Positions 1 to 7,935 of a DNA stretch of 64,000 nt are shown here, one piece after another. How positions within the stretch are numbered: the stretch's first letter is position 1; the number at the start of each line of letters is the position of its first letter. Origin of the DNA: Flavobacterium fryxellicola (GTDB lineage: Bacteria > Bacteroidota > Bacteroidia > Flavobacteriales > Flavobacteriaceae); contig NZ_FRDK01000008.1 in NCBI RefSeq assembly GCF_900143245.1, positions 62,001 to 126,000 on the forward strand. Reading direction: 5' to 3'. The position numbers and the translations under genes are program-made. The notes under the pieces were generated by a model, which made no database searches, was not told the origin of the DNA, and was given only the letters and a program-made list of their open reading frames with translations.

Positions 1-89
1 CCATTGGGTATGCCGCTAATGAAATTGACATTAGCTTAAAATGCGAACATTTCAATGACTTTTCAGTACTAAAAAAAGAAGTAATATAA
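1..89 (+). CDS. 3' end of an unidentified protein (partial)
   Basis: An open frame enters from the left edge (codons in phase with position 3) and ends at the TAA at 87-89. The 28 visible residues end in LKKEVI. They are too few to assign a family. The composition is normal for a coding region here, and a lipoprotein gene follows 61 bp later on the same strand. It could also be a chance open frame, since nothing upstream is visible. Confidence 0.45.
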   Translation, partial: IGYAANEIDISLKCEHFNDFSVLKKEVI

Positions 90-150
90 GACGGGGTAGG
101 CCAAATAGCCTTGAGACTGGCGTACAGGTCAAAATTATAATGCAACCAAT

Positions 151-486
151 ATGAAAAACTTCATACACTTAGTAGGAATTCTTATTATCGCCAATGCGCT
201 TCACTCTTGTGAAAGCAATGAAGAAAAAAAAGCCGAAGTAGTAACAAATAACTACATTCGTTTTATTGATTCCGTAACAACCAGCGGCACAAATGATGCG
301 CTGACTAATTGGAATACCATTCAGAAATGTTATGAGAAAAAATCAAATGACCTCAATCTCCAAATTGATTTGCTAGAAGACAATACAATCTTTGATGCAA
401 AAATTAATGCTGCCACATCAAAATATGAAACTTTCAGAAATCTGATTATGGAAAAAAAATTAAAACAAGAGGCAGGAAGTTTTTAA
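151..486 (+). CDS. Small hypothetical lipoprotein
   Basis: This 111-residue protein has a hydrophobic leader (residues 1-19) ending in the lipobox-like ALHSC, so Cys20 would be lipidated and the protein anchored in a membrane facing the periplasm. The rest is charged and probably helical, with a Lys/Glu-rich stretch just after the Cys and another near the C-terminus. No family is recognised. The ATG gives a complete signal peptide. A strong hairpin terminator follows 33 bp downstream and separates it from the convergent prfA. Confidence 0.75.
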   Translation: MKNFIHLVGILIIANALHSCESNEEKKAEVVTNNYIRFIDSVTTSGTNDALTNWNTIQKCYEKKSNDLNLQIDLLEDNTIFDAKINAATSKYETFRNLIMEKKLKQEAGSF

Positions 487-517
487 TCAGAAAAGAGATT
501 GCTGCTTAGAATTATAA

Positions 518-553
518 AAAAACCAGCGGAAAATTATTTTCGCTGGTTTTTTA
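518..553. terminator. Bidirectional terminator between the lipoprotein gene and prfA
   Basis: A 9-bp inverted repeat (AAACCAGCG / CGCTGGTTT) around a short A/T loop is flanked by A and T runs on both sides. It can end transcription of the plus-strand lipoprotein gene and of prfA, whose stop is at 579 on the minus strand. Confidence 0.85.
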
Positions 554-578
554 TATTTATTAAATTCTAAATTACTTT

Positions 579-1655
579 TTAGAATACTTCACTTGCTTCT
601 TTCAATTTCTCCATATTGTTTACTAACGCAAGTTCATCAACAATTTTCTGAATGTCACCATTCATAATATTTCCTAGATCATACAATGTCAATCCCACAC
701 GGTGATCCGTAACACGACCTTGTGCATAATTGTAGGTCCGAATTTTAGCGGAACGGTCACCAGAACTCACTTGAGACGTACGCTTGGTAGCATCTTCAGC
801 TTGTTTTTTAGCTAATTCCTGCTCGTATAAACGGGAGCGCAACACACCAAAAGCCTTATCTTTATTCTTGTGCTGTGATTTCTGATCCTGACATTGAGCC
901 ACTAATCCTGTAGGAATGTGCGTCAAACGAACCGCAGATTTAGTCGTATTTACGGATTGTCCTCCAGGTCCTGACGAACAAAAGAAATCCACACGCACAT
1001 CATTCATATCAATCTGCACATCGAATTCCTCTGCTTCTGGAAGCACCATTACTGTTGCTGCTGATGTATGGACACGGCCTTGTGTTTCTGTTTGAGGTAC
1101 CCGTTGTACCCGGTGTACACCTGCTTCAAACTTCAAGGTTCCGTAAACATCCTCACCCGTAACTTCAAAAATCACCTCTTTGAAACCGCCAGAAGTTCCT
1201 TCATTCATATCCACCACAGATGTTCTCCAACCTCTGTTTTCACAATATTTTGTGTACATACGGAACAAATCCCCTGCAAAAATACTCGCTTCATCCCCAC
1301 CCGTTCCGGCACGAATCTCCACCATAACATTCTTAGCATCTTCGGGATCTTTAGGAATCAACATAAATTTGATTTCGTCCTCTAATTCTGGCAATCTTTC
1401 CTTGGCTTCATCCAGTTGCATCTTGGCCATTTCGGTCATATCAGCATCACTGTTATCGGATATAATTTCGTTTGCTTCTTCGATATTCGCCATCAAAATT
1501 ACGTATTCATCGCGTTTTTCAGCCAACGCTTTTAAACTTTTGTACTCTTGATTCAATTGCACATAACGCTTTTGATCCGAGATTACATCGGGCTGAATGA
1601 TCAAATCCGAAATCTCATCAAAACGCTGTTTTACTATTTGCAGTCTATCTAACAT
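579..1655 (-). CDS. prfA: Peptide chain release factor 1 (RF1)
   Basis: RF1 recognises UAA and UAG in the ribosomal A site and triggers hydrolysis of peptidyl-tRNA. The 358-residue protein has the usual length. Residues 1-100 form the helical N-terminal domain. The stop-codon reading tripeptide of the PxT type is PQT at 187-189 (E. coli has PAT). The catalytic GGQ is at 231-233, within the conserved [10 protein letters not shown] stretch that PrmC-type methylases modify. The ATG at 1655 sits 24 bp below a TAATTTTG promoter box. The gene is intact. Its first 23 codons plus upstream DNA are duplicated at 5162-5549 as a non-coding copy with the ATG changed to ATT. Confidence 0.98.
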   Translation of the reverse strand: MLDRLQIVKQRFDEISDLIIQPDVISDQKRYVQLNQEYKSLKALAEKRDEYVILMANIEEANEIISDNSDADMTEMAKMQLDEAKERLPELEDEIKFMLIPKDPEDAKNVMVEIRAGTGGDEASIFAGDLFRMYTKYCENRGWRTSVVDMNEGTSGGFKEVIFEVTGEDVYGTLKFEAGVHRVQRVPQTETQGRVHTSAATVMVLPEAEEFDVQIDMNDVRVDFFCSSGPGGQSVNTTKSAVRLTHIPTGLVAQCQDQKSQHKNKDKAFGVLRSRLYEQELAKKQAEDATKRTSQVSSGDRSAKIRTYNYAQGRVTDHRVGLTLYDLGNIMNGDIQKIVDELALVNNMEKLKEASEVF

Positions 1656-1678
1656 ATTCTAATCCTTTATTTGGAGTG

Positions 1679-1686
1679 CAAAATTA
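1679..1686 (-). promoter_or_regulatory. Candidate -7 promoter box of prfA
   Basis: On the minus strand this reads TAATTTTG, matching the Bacteroidetes -7 consensus TAnnTTTG, about 24 bp above the prfA ATG. No clear TTG -33 box is at the expected distance. In the duplicated copy near 5257 the same box is changed to TCATTTTG, as expected for a copy that no longer drives a gene. Confidence 0.5.
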
Positions 1687-1734
1687 CGAAATTTTTGTTT
1701 ACCGTAGTATGTTTCAAGTTGAGATTGTAGTTGT

Positions 1735-1860
1735 GAGTTTTTAGGAGCTGTTTCCTGCTATGCGTTGCAATCTTTTTAATAATTTAGGCTGGAAGCCTTT
1801 GAAAGGCTTCTAGCCTAAATTATTAAAAAGGATTTTCACTGCTATCAGGGCTAGGAAATT
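1735..1860 (-). repeat. Palindromic intergenic element, copy A
   Basis: Read on the minus strand, the element runs CCTAGCCCTGAT ... AAATCC, then a long hairpin, then AGATTGCAACG ... AGCAGGA. The hairpin (1773-1829, 57 nt) has two 28-nt arms around a single central G, with one G-T pairing (1791/1811) that becomes a G-U wobble in RNA. Other copies are at 5315-5434, 8396-8460 and 31698-31784. It stands upstream of prfA in the sense direction of that gene. It may match a Bacteroidetes structured-RNA family such as Flavo-1, but this cannot be verified here. Confidence 0.8.
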
Positions 1861-1962
1861 TGCACTAAAAAAAGAACATATACGGTTTACCGTAAGTTTG
1901 TTACAATAAAAGGAATTAGTTTTGTTTGATGATTTTTTATCAGTATTTTCGGAATTAAATTA

Positions 1963-1970
1963 TATATTTG
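1963..1970 (+). promoter_or_regulatory. Candidate -7 box for the gene at 2068
   Basis: TATATTTG matches the Bacteroidetes -7 consensus exactly and lies 98 bp before the start of the downstream secreted-protein gene. The equivalent box is kept in the duplicated copy at 5537-5544, also facing a gene. No TTG box was found at the expected spacing. Confidence 0.5.
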
Positions 1971-2067
1971 TGAAGCACTGCTAACCTTTATATTTCTTAA
2001 ACTAAAGGTGATACTTTAAATGGTCTGATAAAAACTATAAGACTTTTACTAAAATACAGACTAATTT

Positions 2068-2733
2068 ATGAAACTATTGACTTATCTATTTTGTCTTTTC
2101 GCATTCCATACCATGTATTCCCAACACGTGTATCAATTTGATTGTGAAGTTCGATACCAATTTCAATCTAAATTGAAAAACGTAAGTGATACAAGAAGTT
2201 ATCTAATCAATTCTAAAGACAATAGCTATTATGCTTTAAAAATCCCAATACGCAAAAATAAATATAAACTGATACTTATGGATTATGACGGTTTAATAGC
2301 ACGACAAATTTTCAAAATAGAAGAATTGGAAAAATCAGGTGTAACCATAGCACTTTTTAATGCAAACTCTTACAGTAATCCCTATAAATACCAGATCAAT
2401 ACCTATGATTTTGAAAAACATAATGATTCTTTAATTGATGGGAAACGGTTAAACACTATCTACTTAGTGAGTACAAATGACCAATTAAAGAGAAATAAAA
2501 ACACAGGTCATTATAAGTATTTAGTTGATCCAAGTTTTGAATTTTTACCTATGCTAGAGTTTTCAACTGCATATGAAATTTGGAAAGCGCGCAAAAATTA
2601 TCCAAATGGACTGCTTACACAATTTTACATGTATAATGCAAAAAATGAGATTGTAAATTCATTATTATTTAAAGAAATAATATATCGGGACTTCAAAATT
2701 TCTTATTACAATTATGTACCTCAAAACCTATAA
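2068..2733 (+). CDS. Hypothetical secreted protein
   Basis: This 221-residue protein begins with a signal peptide (about residues 1-19, ending MYSQ). No domain is recognised. The mature part is rich in Tyr, Lys and Asn and has short alternating hydrophobic segments suggesting beta structure. It stands alone, about 100 bp downstream of a TATATTTG box and between the two copies of the prfA-derived direct repeat. Periplasmic or surface location is inferred from the leader only. Confidence 0.7.
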   Translation: MKLLTYLFCLFAFHTMYSQHVYQFDCEVRYQFQSKLKNVSDTRSYLINSKDNSYYALKIPIRKNKYKLILMDYDGLIARQIFKIEELEKSGVTIALFNANSYSNPYKYQINTYDFEKHNDSLIDGKRLNTIYLVSTNDQLKRNKNTGHYKYLVDPSFEFLPMLEFSTAYEIWKARKNYPNGLLTQFYMYNAKNEIVNSLLFKEIIYRDFKISYYNYVPQNL

Positions 2734-3102
2734 AAAACCAGCTTAGAACTTCGGATAATTAAACTGATTCGTTTGTCCAACAATTGAAAAAGACCAACGA
2801 TAAAAAAATACTAAAAATAATTATAAGCGTATCAAGTACATTATTTTCTGTTTTATTAAGTTTTTTATAATTTATTTAATACCATCTAAATGATTCTCTT
2901 CAATGAAATAATCAGACACATTGTTTATCTATTTTTCTAAAATAACGACACCCCGATCGCTCAGATATACACAAATGCGTTTTTTAAAAAAATTCTAGTT
3001 CTAGCTTAAATTGTATATATTTACGCAGCACGTTACACACTCATATAAGTAGCTCAAATAACATTATGAGGCATTTTATCCTAAAAAAAATTAGAATTAA
3101 CC
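2734..3102. other. Intergenic region, A/T-rich, no gene seen
   Basis: No open frame of note lies here. It contains a short GATCGCTCA-type sequence near 2956, echoed near 4331 after the next gene. A TATATTTA promoter-like box at 3016-3023 is about 80 bp before the gene at 3103. Confidence 0.6.
3016..3023 (+). promoter_or_regulatory. Candidate -7 box for the gene at 3103
   Basis: TATATTTA fits the TAnnTTTG consensus except for the last base. No -33 TTG was found at the right distance, so this is tentative. Confidence 0.35.
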
Positions 3103-4326
3103 ATGAAAAAAAAATTACTATTACTTTTAATTATAATCTTAAGTTTTGATGCGTCGGCACAAATTTCCTTTGAAAAAGGATACTTTATTACAAATGCTGG
3201 AGAAAAAATTGATTGTCTCATCAAAAATATCGATTGGAGAAACAACCCCATGGATTTTGAATATCAGCTTGTACAAAACGGTACTTTGATGAATGAAAAT
3301 ATCAAATCCGTAAAAGAATTTGGAATTTACAATAACTCAAAATACATTAGAAGTACCGTTAGAATAGATAAATCTGGAAATAATATTAACAATTTTAGTG
3401 ATGAAAAAAATCCAATATTTGTTGAAGAACAACTTTTTTTAAAAGTATTAATTGAAGGTAAATCTAATTTATACCAATATGAAAAAGGAAACTTACAACG
3501 ATTCTTCTACAATAAAGATAATGGGAATATTGAACAGCTAGTTTTTAAAAATTTTAAAAATTATGAAAACAAAACAGGGGAGAACAATCAATTTAGACAG
3601 CAATTATGGAATGATTTAAAATGTCCTAGCTTTACACTTAATAAAATGACAAATTTAAAGTACCAAAAAAATAGTCTCATCGCTTATTTTATGGAGTACA
3701 ATAAATGCAACAATTCAGAATTCATAAACTATGAAAACAAAGTTAAAAAAGATTTATTTAATTTATCCATTAGACCGCGTTTGAATAACTCCTCTTTCTT
3801 TGTAGAGGATCTTGTTTCTAACTCTCCTGATATAGATTTTGGAAATAAATTAGGATTTAGCTTTGGTGTTGAAGCGGAATTTATATTACCCTTCAATAGG
3901 AATAAATGGGCTTTAACCATTGAACCAATTTATCAGAATTTCAAATCCGAAAAAGCAGTTAATGGAAGCTTCTTTTCTGGTCGAGAACAAATTGCAACTG
4001 CTAATTACAATTACATTGAGATTCCAATAAGTGTACGACATTACTTTTTTCTCAATAACAATGGTAAAGTTTTTATCAATGCTTCATACATAATCGCTAT
4101 CAGTTCAAATTCATCACTTGAATTTACAAGTCCTCCCAATATCTTTTCCAAATCTGTAGAACTTGTAACTCGACGCAATTTTGGTTTCGGTGTAGGATAT
4201 AAATTTAAGAACAAATACAGCTTGGAGATGCGTTTACAAACTAGCACAAACATTGTGGCAGATTATGGTTATTGGGATTCAAATTATAAAACATCATCGT
4301 TAATATTTGGATATACGCTATTTTAA
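3103..4326 (+). CDS. Hypothetical outer-membrane beta-barrel protein
   Basis: The protein has 407 residues with a clear signal peptide (positively charged start, about 14 hydrophobic residues, ending ASAQ at 17-20). Residues 21-210 look like a periplasmic or surface domain of unknown type. Residues about 220-407 have alternating strand-like segments and end in a hydrophobic/aromatic terminus (FGYTLF), typical of the small PorT-like outer-membrane barrels of Bacteroidetes. Function is unknown. It lies alone in the accessory zone between the prfA-derived direct repeats. Confidence 0.75.
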   Translation: MKKKLLLLLIIILSFDASAQISFEKGYFITNAGEKIDCLIKNIDWRNNPMDFEYQLVQNGTLMNENIKSVKEFGIYNNSKYIRSTVRIDKSGNNINNFSDEKNPIFVEEQLFLKVLIEGKSNLYQYEKGNLQRFFYNKDNGNIEQLVFKNFKNYENKTGENNQFRQQLWNDLKCPSFTLNKMTNLKYQKNSLIAYFMEYNKCNNSEFINYENKVKKDLFNLSIRPRLNNSSFFVEDLVSNSPDIDFGNKLGFSFGVEAEFILPFNRNKWALTIEPIYQNFKSEKAVNGSFFSGREQIATANYNYIEIPISVRHYFFLNNNGKVFINASYIIAISSNSSLEFTSPPNIFSKSVELVTRRNFGFGVGYKFKNKYSLEMRLQTSTNIVADYGYWDSNYKTSSLIFGYTLF

Positions 4327-4598
4327 AAATTACCAGATCGCTCACATAGACATAATAGTGAGGCAGTTTTGCAAACGGTGCCTAGAACAATGAGCAAATA
4401 AACAACAGCTTCTCCAGCTAGCGTGAGTATAGCAAAACACGAACGCTAGTGCGAGAGTCCCGGTCGTACAAACAAATAAAAGCAAGAAAATACAAAAAAA
4501 AGATTACACTTTTGCCAATAGTTCCAAAATAGAATAAAAGATGAAAGGAAGATACGCGCACGAATAGGTTGGCATTCATTGAAAAAACATACTTAAAT
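4327..4598. repeat. Intergenic region with short dispersed repeats
   Basis: Two motifs recur elsewhere in the accessory zone. A GGTGCC...CAATGAGCAAATAA stretch (about 4377-4402) is echoed at 8096-8126. A GCGAG-x-GTCCCG-x-TCGT...ACAAACAAA stretch (about 4449-4480) is echoed at 4991-5024. GCTAGCG-type words also occur at 4420 and 4444. No gene is visible. Confidence 0.5.
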
Positions 4599-4874
4599 AT
4601 GTATAAATTTATGACTAGTAGAAATTTGATAATTATAAATTTTGTAATTGTATCCTTCTTTATTTTAATATACTTACTTAATTATTTTAAAATAGATTTT
4701 GTTTTAATTGGAGTTTTTAAAGAATTACTGACAATACCCTTTGTGATTGCACAAGTAGTTTTTTTAGCTATCGGACTGAGATATTTAATAAAAAATCAAA
4801 GGAGTTTCTTATTGATGTTTAGTTTTTTATTATTAGCTATCTGTACCTTTATCACAATTAGAAGTTTTTTTTAA
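4599..4874 (+). CDS. Small hypothetical membrane protein
   Basis: A protein of 91 residues from the ATG at 4599; a TTG at 4569 would add ten residues but is less likely. It has three hydrophobic segments (about residues 9-28, 36-56 and 65-84), so it is probably an inner-membrane protein with little soluble part. No family is recognised. It is the last gene before the second copy of the prfA-derived repeat. Confidence 0.55.
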   Translation: MYKFMTSRNLIIINFVIVSFFILIYLLNYFKIDFVLIGVFKELLTIPFVIAQVVFLAIGLRYLIKNQRSFLLMFSFLLLAICTFITIRSFF

Positions 4875-5314
4875 GACACAAAAAAACAAAACTATTTGCT
4901 AGTTTAAGAAATACCAAACTATTTGCGAAACTTTTCGTTCAATATGGATAGTAAATTTTGAGAAATAAAAACAGTTCTTTATTCAATCCTAATGCGAGCG
5001 TCCCGCTCGTCCCACAAACAAAAACAATAACCTTTTTCTATATTTAAGTTAAATTAAAAGAGTAAAAATTATCGTAATAATGACCAAACATTTTATTGAA
5101 TAAAATAGAAGTACAAGCTGAACAATCCCACCAAATGCCATTAAGTTAAGGATTTTATTTCTCGGGCTGAATGATCAAATCCGAAATCTCATCATAACGC
5201 TGTTTTACTATTTGCAGTCCATCTAAAATATTCTAATCCTTTATTTGGAGTGCAAAATGACGAAATTTTTGTTTACCGTAGTATGTTTCAAGTTGAGATT
5301 GTAGTTGTGAGTTT

Positions 5315-5434
5315 TTAGGAGCTGTTTCCTGCTATGCGTTGCAATCTTTTTAATAGTTTAGGCTGGAAGCCTTCGAAAGGCTTCCAGCCTAAACTATTAA
5401 AAAGGATTTTCACTGCTATCAGGGCTAGGAAATT
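5315..5434 (-). repeat. Palindromic intergenic element, copy B
   Basis: The hairpin spans 5347-5403 (57 nt, two perfectly pairing 27-nt arms around CGA). Compared with copy A, the pair A1782/T1820 is replaced by G5356/C5394, and the G-T pair 1791/1811 by a G-C pair 5365/5385. Both changes keep or improve pairing. Flanking blocks (TAGCCCTGAT, ATCC, AGATTGCAACG, AGCAGGAA) are unchanged. Confidence 0.8.
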
Positions 5435-5536
5435 TGTACTAAAAAAAGAACATTTACGGTTTACAGTAAAGTTATTAAAATTAAAGGAATTACTTTTAGC
5501 TAATCAATTTTTATCAGTCTTTTCGGAAATAATTTA

Positions 5537-5544
5537 TATATTTG
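5537..5544 (+). promoter_or_regulatory. Candidate -7 box for the YbjQ-like gene
   Basis: TATATTTG, identical to the box at 1963-1970 in repeat copy A, lies 70 bp before the ATG at 5614. Its conservation within the more divergent end of the repeat suggests it is used. Confidence 0.5.
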
Positions 5545-5613
5545 AGAATGAATAAGTAATGTCGTTGTGCGTCCTTATGGTACTTCAAATAGAAAATCAA
5601 AAAAATTTTAATC

Positions 5614-6699
5614 ATGACAAATCCTAAAGATATTTTAGTAATAACAACTTCATCTGTGGAAAGCATAAAAATTAAAAAATATTTAAAACCTGTCTCAGCT
5701 CATATTGTTGCAGGGACAAATTTATTTAGTGACTTTTTTGGAGGATTAACAGACGTATTTGGTGGTCGTTCAAGTACATATCAAAACCAACTTTCCTCAC
5801 TTTATAATGAAGCAATTGAGCGAATTAAACACAATGCACACGAAATCGGAGGAAATTGTGTTATTGGTTTAAGTATCGATATGGACGAGATTTCTGGAAA
5901 GGGAAAGTCTATGTTTATGTTAACGGCAGTTGGAACTGCAGTTGTAATTGAAAAAGAAGAAAAACCAAATTCAATCACGACTACAAAACTTGAAAACGTT
6001 GGTTTTGAAAAAATAAATAGTTTAAGAAAACGAAAAAACATAATCTTTAATGCAACCAACAACACTTTAGATTATGATGAAGAAACTTGGAGTTTTATTA
6101 ATTCAAATCAAGTTACTGAAATCTTTCCTTTAGTATTAAAATGGTATAATAATACTATTATAAACTTTCAATCAACTGAAGAATTATATAAAAAATTTCA
6201 TAATAATTTCGTTTCATACGTTGACAATTTTGATGATGAAACCAAAATTAAAATTTTATATGATACGATTGAGAATGAAAAGAATGAACAAATATCACTT
6301 TATTTATCAAAAGTAATAAAGGAGCTCCATCTCTATGATTATAACTTTTGTATCCATCTGCTAAAACATACTGACTTTGTGAAGCAGAAAGTTGGATTAA
6401 GAATAGTGAGTTGTGATAAATCTTATTATGATAAAACAGATATTTTAGAGTTCGAAAAATTGAAATCAATTATAAGTATTACCTTCAAAGAAAGAGGAGA
6501 AAGAATAATGAAAAAACAACTTCTTTCTTCAAAAGAAAAAGAAGCGTGGATTTGTGAATGTAGCAAAACTAATGAAATAGAATATTGTGGTGGATGTCAT
6601 AAAGATATATATGGATTTACACAGAATGAGCTTAATCCGGAAAAAATTGTTCCATACATTGACGAGAAAATAGAATTGATAAAAGAATACGTAAAATAG
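5614..6699 (+). CDS. YbjQ-family N-domain protein with C-terminal Cys4 motif
   Basis: This 361-residue protein starts with a domain like YbjQ/UPF0145 (putative heavy-metal-binding family, DUF74), residues about 7-115: a strand-forming start (DILVITTSSVES), a helix with NEAIERIKHNAHEIGGNCVIGL, and a closing strand with GTAVVIE. YbjQ proteins are normally only about 100 residues. The middle (about 120-305) is helical and unrecognised. The tail carries C314, C316, C325 and C328 (CxC-x8-CxxC), a likely zinc knuckle. No signal peptide is seen, so it is probably cytoplasmic. It stands alone, preceded by a TATATTTG box. Metal binding is inferred from the motif and family. Confidence 0.75.
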   Translation: MTNPKDILVITTSSVESIKIKKYLKPVSAHIVAGTNLFSDFFGGLTDVFGGRSSTYQNQLSSLYNEAIERIKHNAHEIGGNCVIGLSIDMDEISGKGKSMFMLTAVGTAVVIEKEEKPNSITTTKLENVGFEKINSLRKRKNIIFNATNNTLDYDEETWSFINSNQVTEIFPLVLKWYNNTIINFQSTEELYKKFHNNFVSYVDNFDDETKIKILYDTIENEKNEQISLYLSKVIKELHLYDYNFCIHLLKHTDFVKQKVGLRIVSCDKSYYDKTDILEFEKLKSIISITFKERGERIMKKQLLSSKEKEAWICECSKTNEIEYCGGCHKDIYGFTQNELNPEKIVPYIDEKIELIKEYVK

Positions 6700-7416
6700 A
6701 GACGCATAAGAGTTGAGGCCTCGTTGGGCATGCAAAACCCGTAGCTGGCGCGAGCTTTACCCGCTCTGCGAAGTATAAATAAGTCGTAACAGTTAGATTT
6801 AATCGTGATTGCTCTGCGAAGTCTCCTGACTTCGTAGCCATTCCAGCGATCAAGAAGCACCAGATCTACGGAGGTTTCCCAGGCTAGCGCGAGCTTTACA
6901 AATAAAGCAGAACAATAGTACGAACTCAATGTATTTTAGTTACCGAAATAGTTGGGAATTTTCGAGTTTATTTTATAGATCCGACAAATCAGGAATGGTT
7001 AAAAGTGAGCAACTAACCAAGATTCCTCCTTTGTCGGAATGACAATGTTGGAGAAATAAAATTTTTACCTTAATGACATTGCGCGCGAGCTGGGATTTTA
7101 TTTGAAATCAATCAAGTAAAAGTAATTTGATGTTTATGTTTATTAAATGTTCATATTTGAAAGATACGTTTTCATACTTTTTTAACCTAAGTCAAAGTTA
7201 TGAGCACAGATGGTTCCGTCCCTTGGCTTCGGGATCGGGAGGCATCCGAAAATACCATAAAAGAAATGTGATAATTTGTAAAGAACATTAGTCAAAAGCA
7301 CTTACTGCTAAGTTATTGAAGGTTAACCAGCAAGTTGGCTCTGACAGTTTTAGTTTTTGATAAAAATAAAAAAAATAAAATTATTCCGATTAGCTCAAGT
7401 ACTTCTTGTAAAAAAA
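6700..7416. repeat. Intergenic region with dispersed repeats and hairpins
   Basis: Words of the type GCT(A/G)GCGCGAGCTTTAC occur at about 6743 and 6882. A hairpin GCGAAGTC-tcct-GACTTCGT is at about 6813-6832. From 7020 to about 7134 lies a block whose pieces (GATTCCTC, GTCGGAATGACAA, TGACATTGCGCGCGAG, GGGATTT, AAGTAAA, AATTTGA) recur in order at 8181-8310. The open frames here are translations of repeats and are not called. Confidence 0.6.
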
Positions 7417-7935
7417 TTATCGTTCCAGATTCTCTTTCAACGTTACTAAACTAGTAGCAATGTCGGTACCTATTAATTTTTCGAGATTTAAAAAATAAAT
7501 GATAACATTCAGTGGGAAATTATAATGACTACTAAAAGTCCAAGTAACTTTTGTCTCCTTTTCATTAATTTCTGTTAGTGCGATCGAAGCAAAGGACTTT
7601 AGAGGTACAGGTTTTGTAAATTGGATATTACAGCAAATTTCATCGCCTTCTATTATTTTTGAAATGGTTTGCGTTCCCGTACCAATACTATTTATTTTGC
7701 TACTCCATGAATAGGTAAAACCAACTTCGCCATCAGTTCCAGAATAAGACTTTACAGTATTTGGGTCTTTTCTATTGTAATAACTATACTCGTTTTGATT
7801 TCTAAGTAATTTGATATAACTAAAAATTTGTTGTTTTGGTCTTTCAACATTTATTTCTCTAACAATTAAATAATCATTCTTTAAATAAGATCCTAAAACA
7901 ATTATTGCTACGGCTATTAATACTATTACAATCAT
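7417..7935 (-). CDS. SRPBCC (START-like) family protein, membrane-anchored
   Basis: The protein has 172 residues. Residues 1-17 are a hydrophobic anchor (MIVIVLIAVAIIVLGSY) followed by the typical start of a polyketide cyclase/dehydrase-like SRPBCC domain: a strand with VREINVERPKQQIFSYI, then a helix and a series of strands (GEVGFTYSWSS, IGTGTQTI, VTWTFSSHYNFPLN) and a closing helix with a final EKLIGTDIATSL. Proteins of this fold bind hydrophobic ligands, but the ligand cannot be inferred. The N-terminal anchor suggests the domain is held at a membrane. It has no operon partner. Confidence 0.8.
   Translation of the reverse strand: MIVIVLIAVAIIVLGSYLKNDYLIVREINVERPKQQIFSYIKLLRNQNEYSYYNRKDPNTVKSYSGTDGEVGFTYSWSSKINSIGTGTQTISKIIEGDEICCNIQFTKPVPLKSFASIALTEINEKETKVTWTFSSHYNFPLNVIIYFLNLEKLIGTDIATSLVTLKENLER

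Larger units (their letters stand above)
1588..1974 (-). repeat. Direct repeat, copy A: prfA 5' end plus upstream DNA
   Basis: This stretch matches 5162-5549 in the same orientation. By eye the part 1588-1888 differs at about 11 positions (about 96% identical) and the remainder to about 1974 is clearly more divergent (roughly 75%). It covers prfA codons 1-23, the prfA promoter box, the palindromic element at 1735-1860 and, at the far end, a TATATTTG box facing the gene at 2068. Three genes lie between the two copies. Confidence 0.93.
5162..5549 (-). pseudogene. Direct repeat, copy B: non-coding copy of the prfA 5' end
   Basis: This copy of 1588-1974 begins inside codon 24 of prfA, where the match stops abruptly. 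The translated remnant differs from RF1 at M1 to I (ATG to ATT), R4 to G and F12 to Y, and the promoter box TAATTTTG is changed to TCATTTTG. It therefore cannot start RF1 synthesis. The palindromic element inside it is well conserved. The copy probably arose by segmental duplication or by insertion of the DNA between the copies. The divergence argues against a recent event or an assembly artefact. Confidence 0.9.
4875..5613. other. Intergenic region holding the second prfA-derived repeat
   Basis: No convincing gene lies here. From 5162 to 5549 it carries repeat copy B, described separately. Before that, 4991-5024 has a short hairpin-forming repeat (GAGCG / CGCTC) related to 4449-4480. A 73-codon open frame through the repeat (5334-5555) has no signs of being a gene. 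Confidence 0.6.

Noticed and set aside
1068..1551. Open frames on the plus strand opposite prfA
   Set aside because: Antisense shadows of a well-supported gene.
5334..5555. A 73-codon plus-strand open frame in repeat copy B
   Set aside because: It runs through the palindromic element and the duplicated non-coding DNA; the equivalent region of copy A has no matching intact frame, and there is no family or start signal.
6597..6929. 110-codon minus-strand frame after the YbjQ-like gene
   Set aside because: It overlaps the 3' end of that gene and translates dispersed repeats (words such as RRAGKARASYGF); composition unlike neighbouring proteins.
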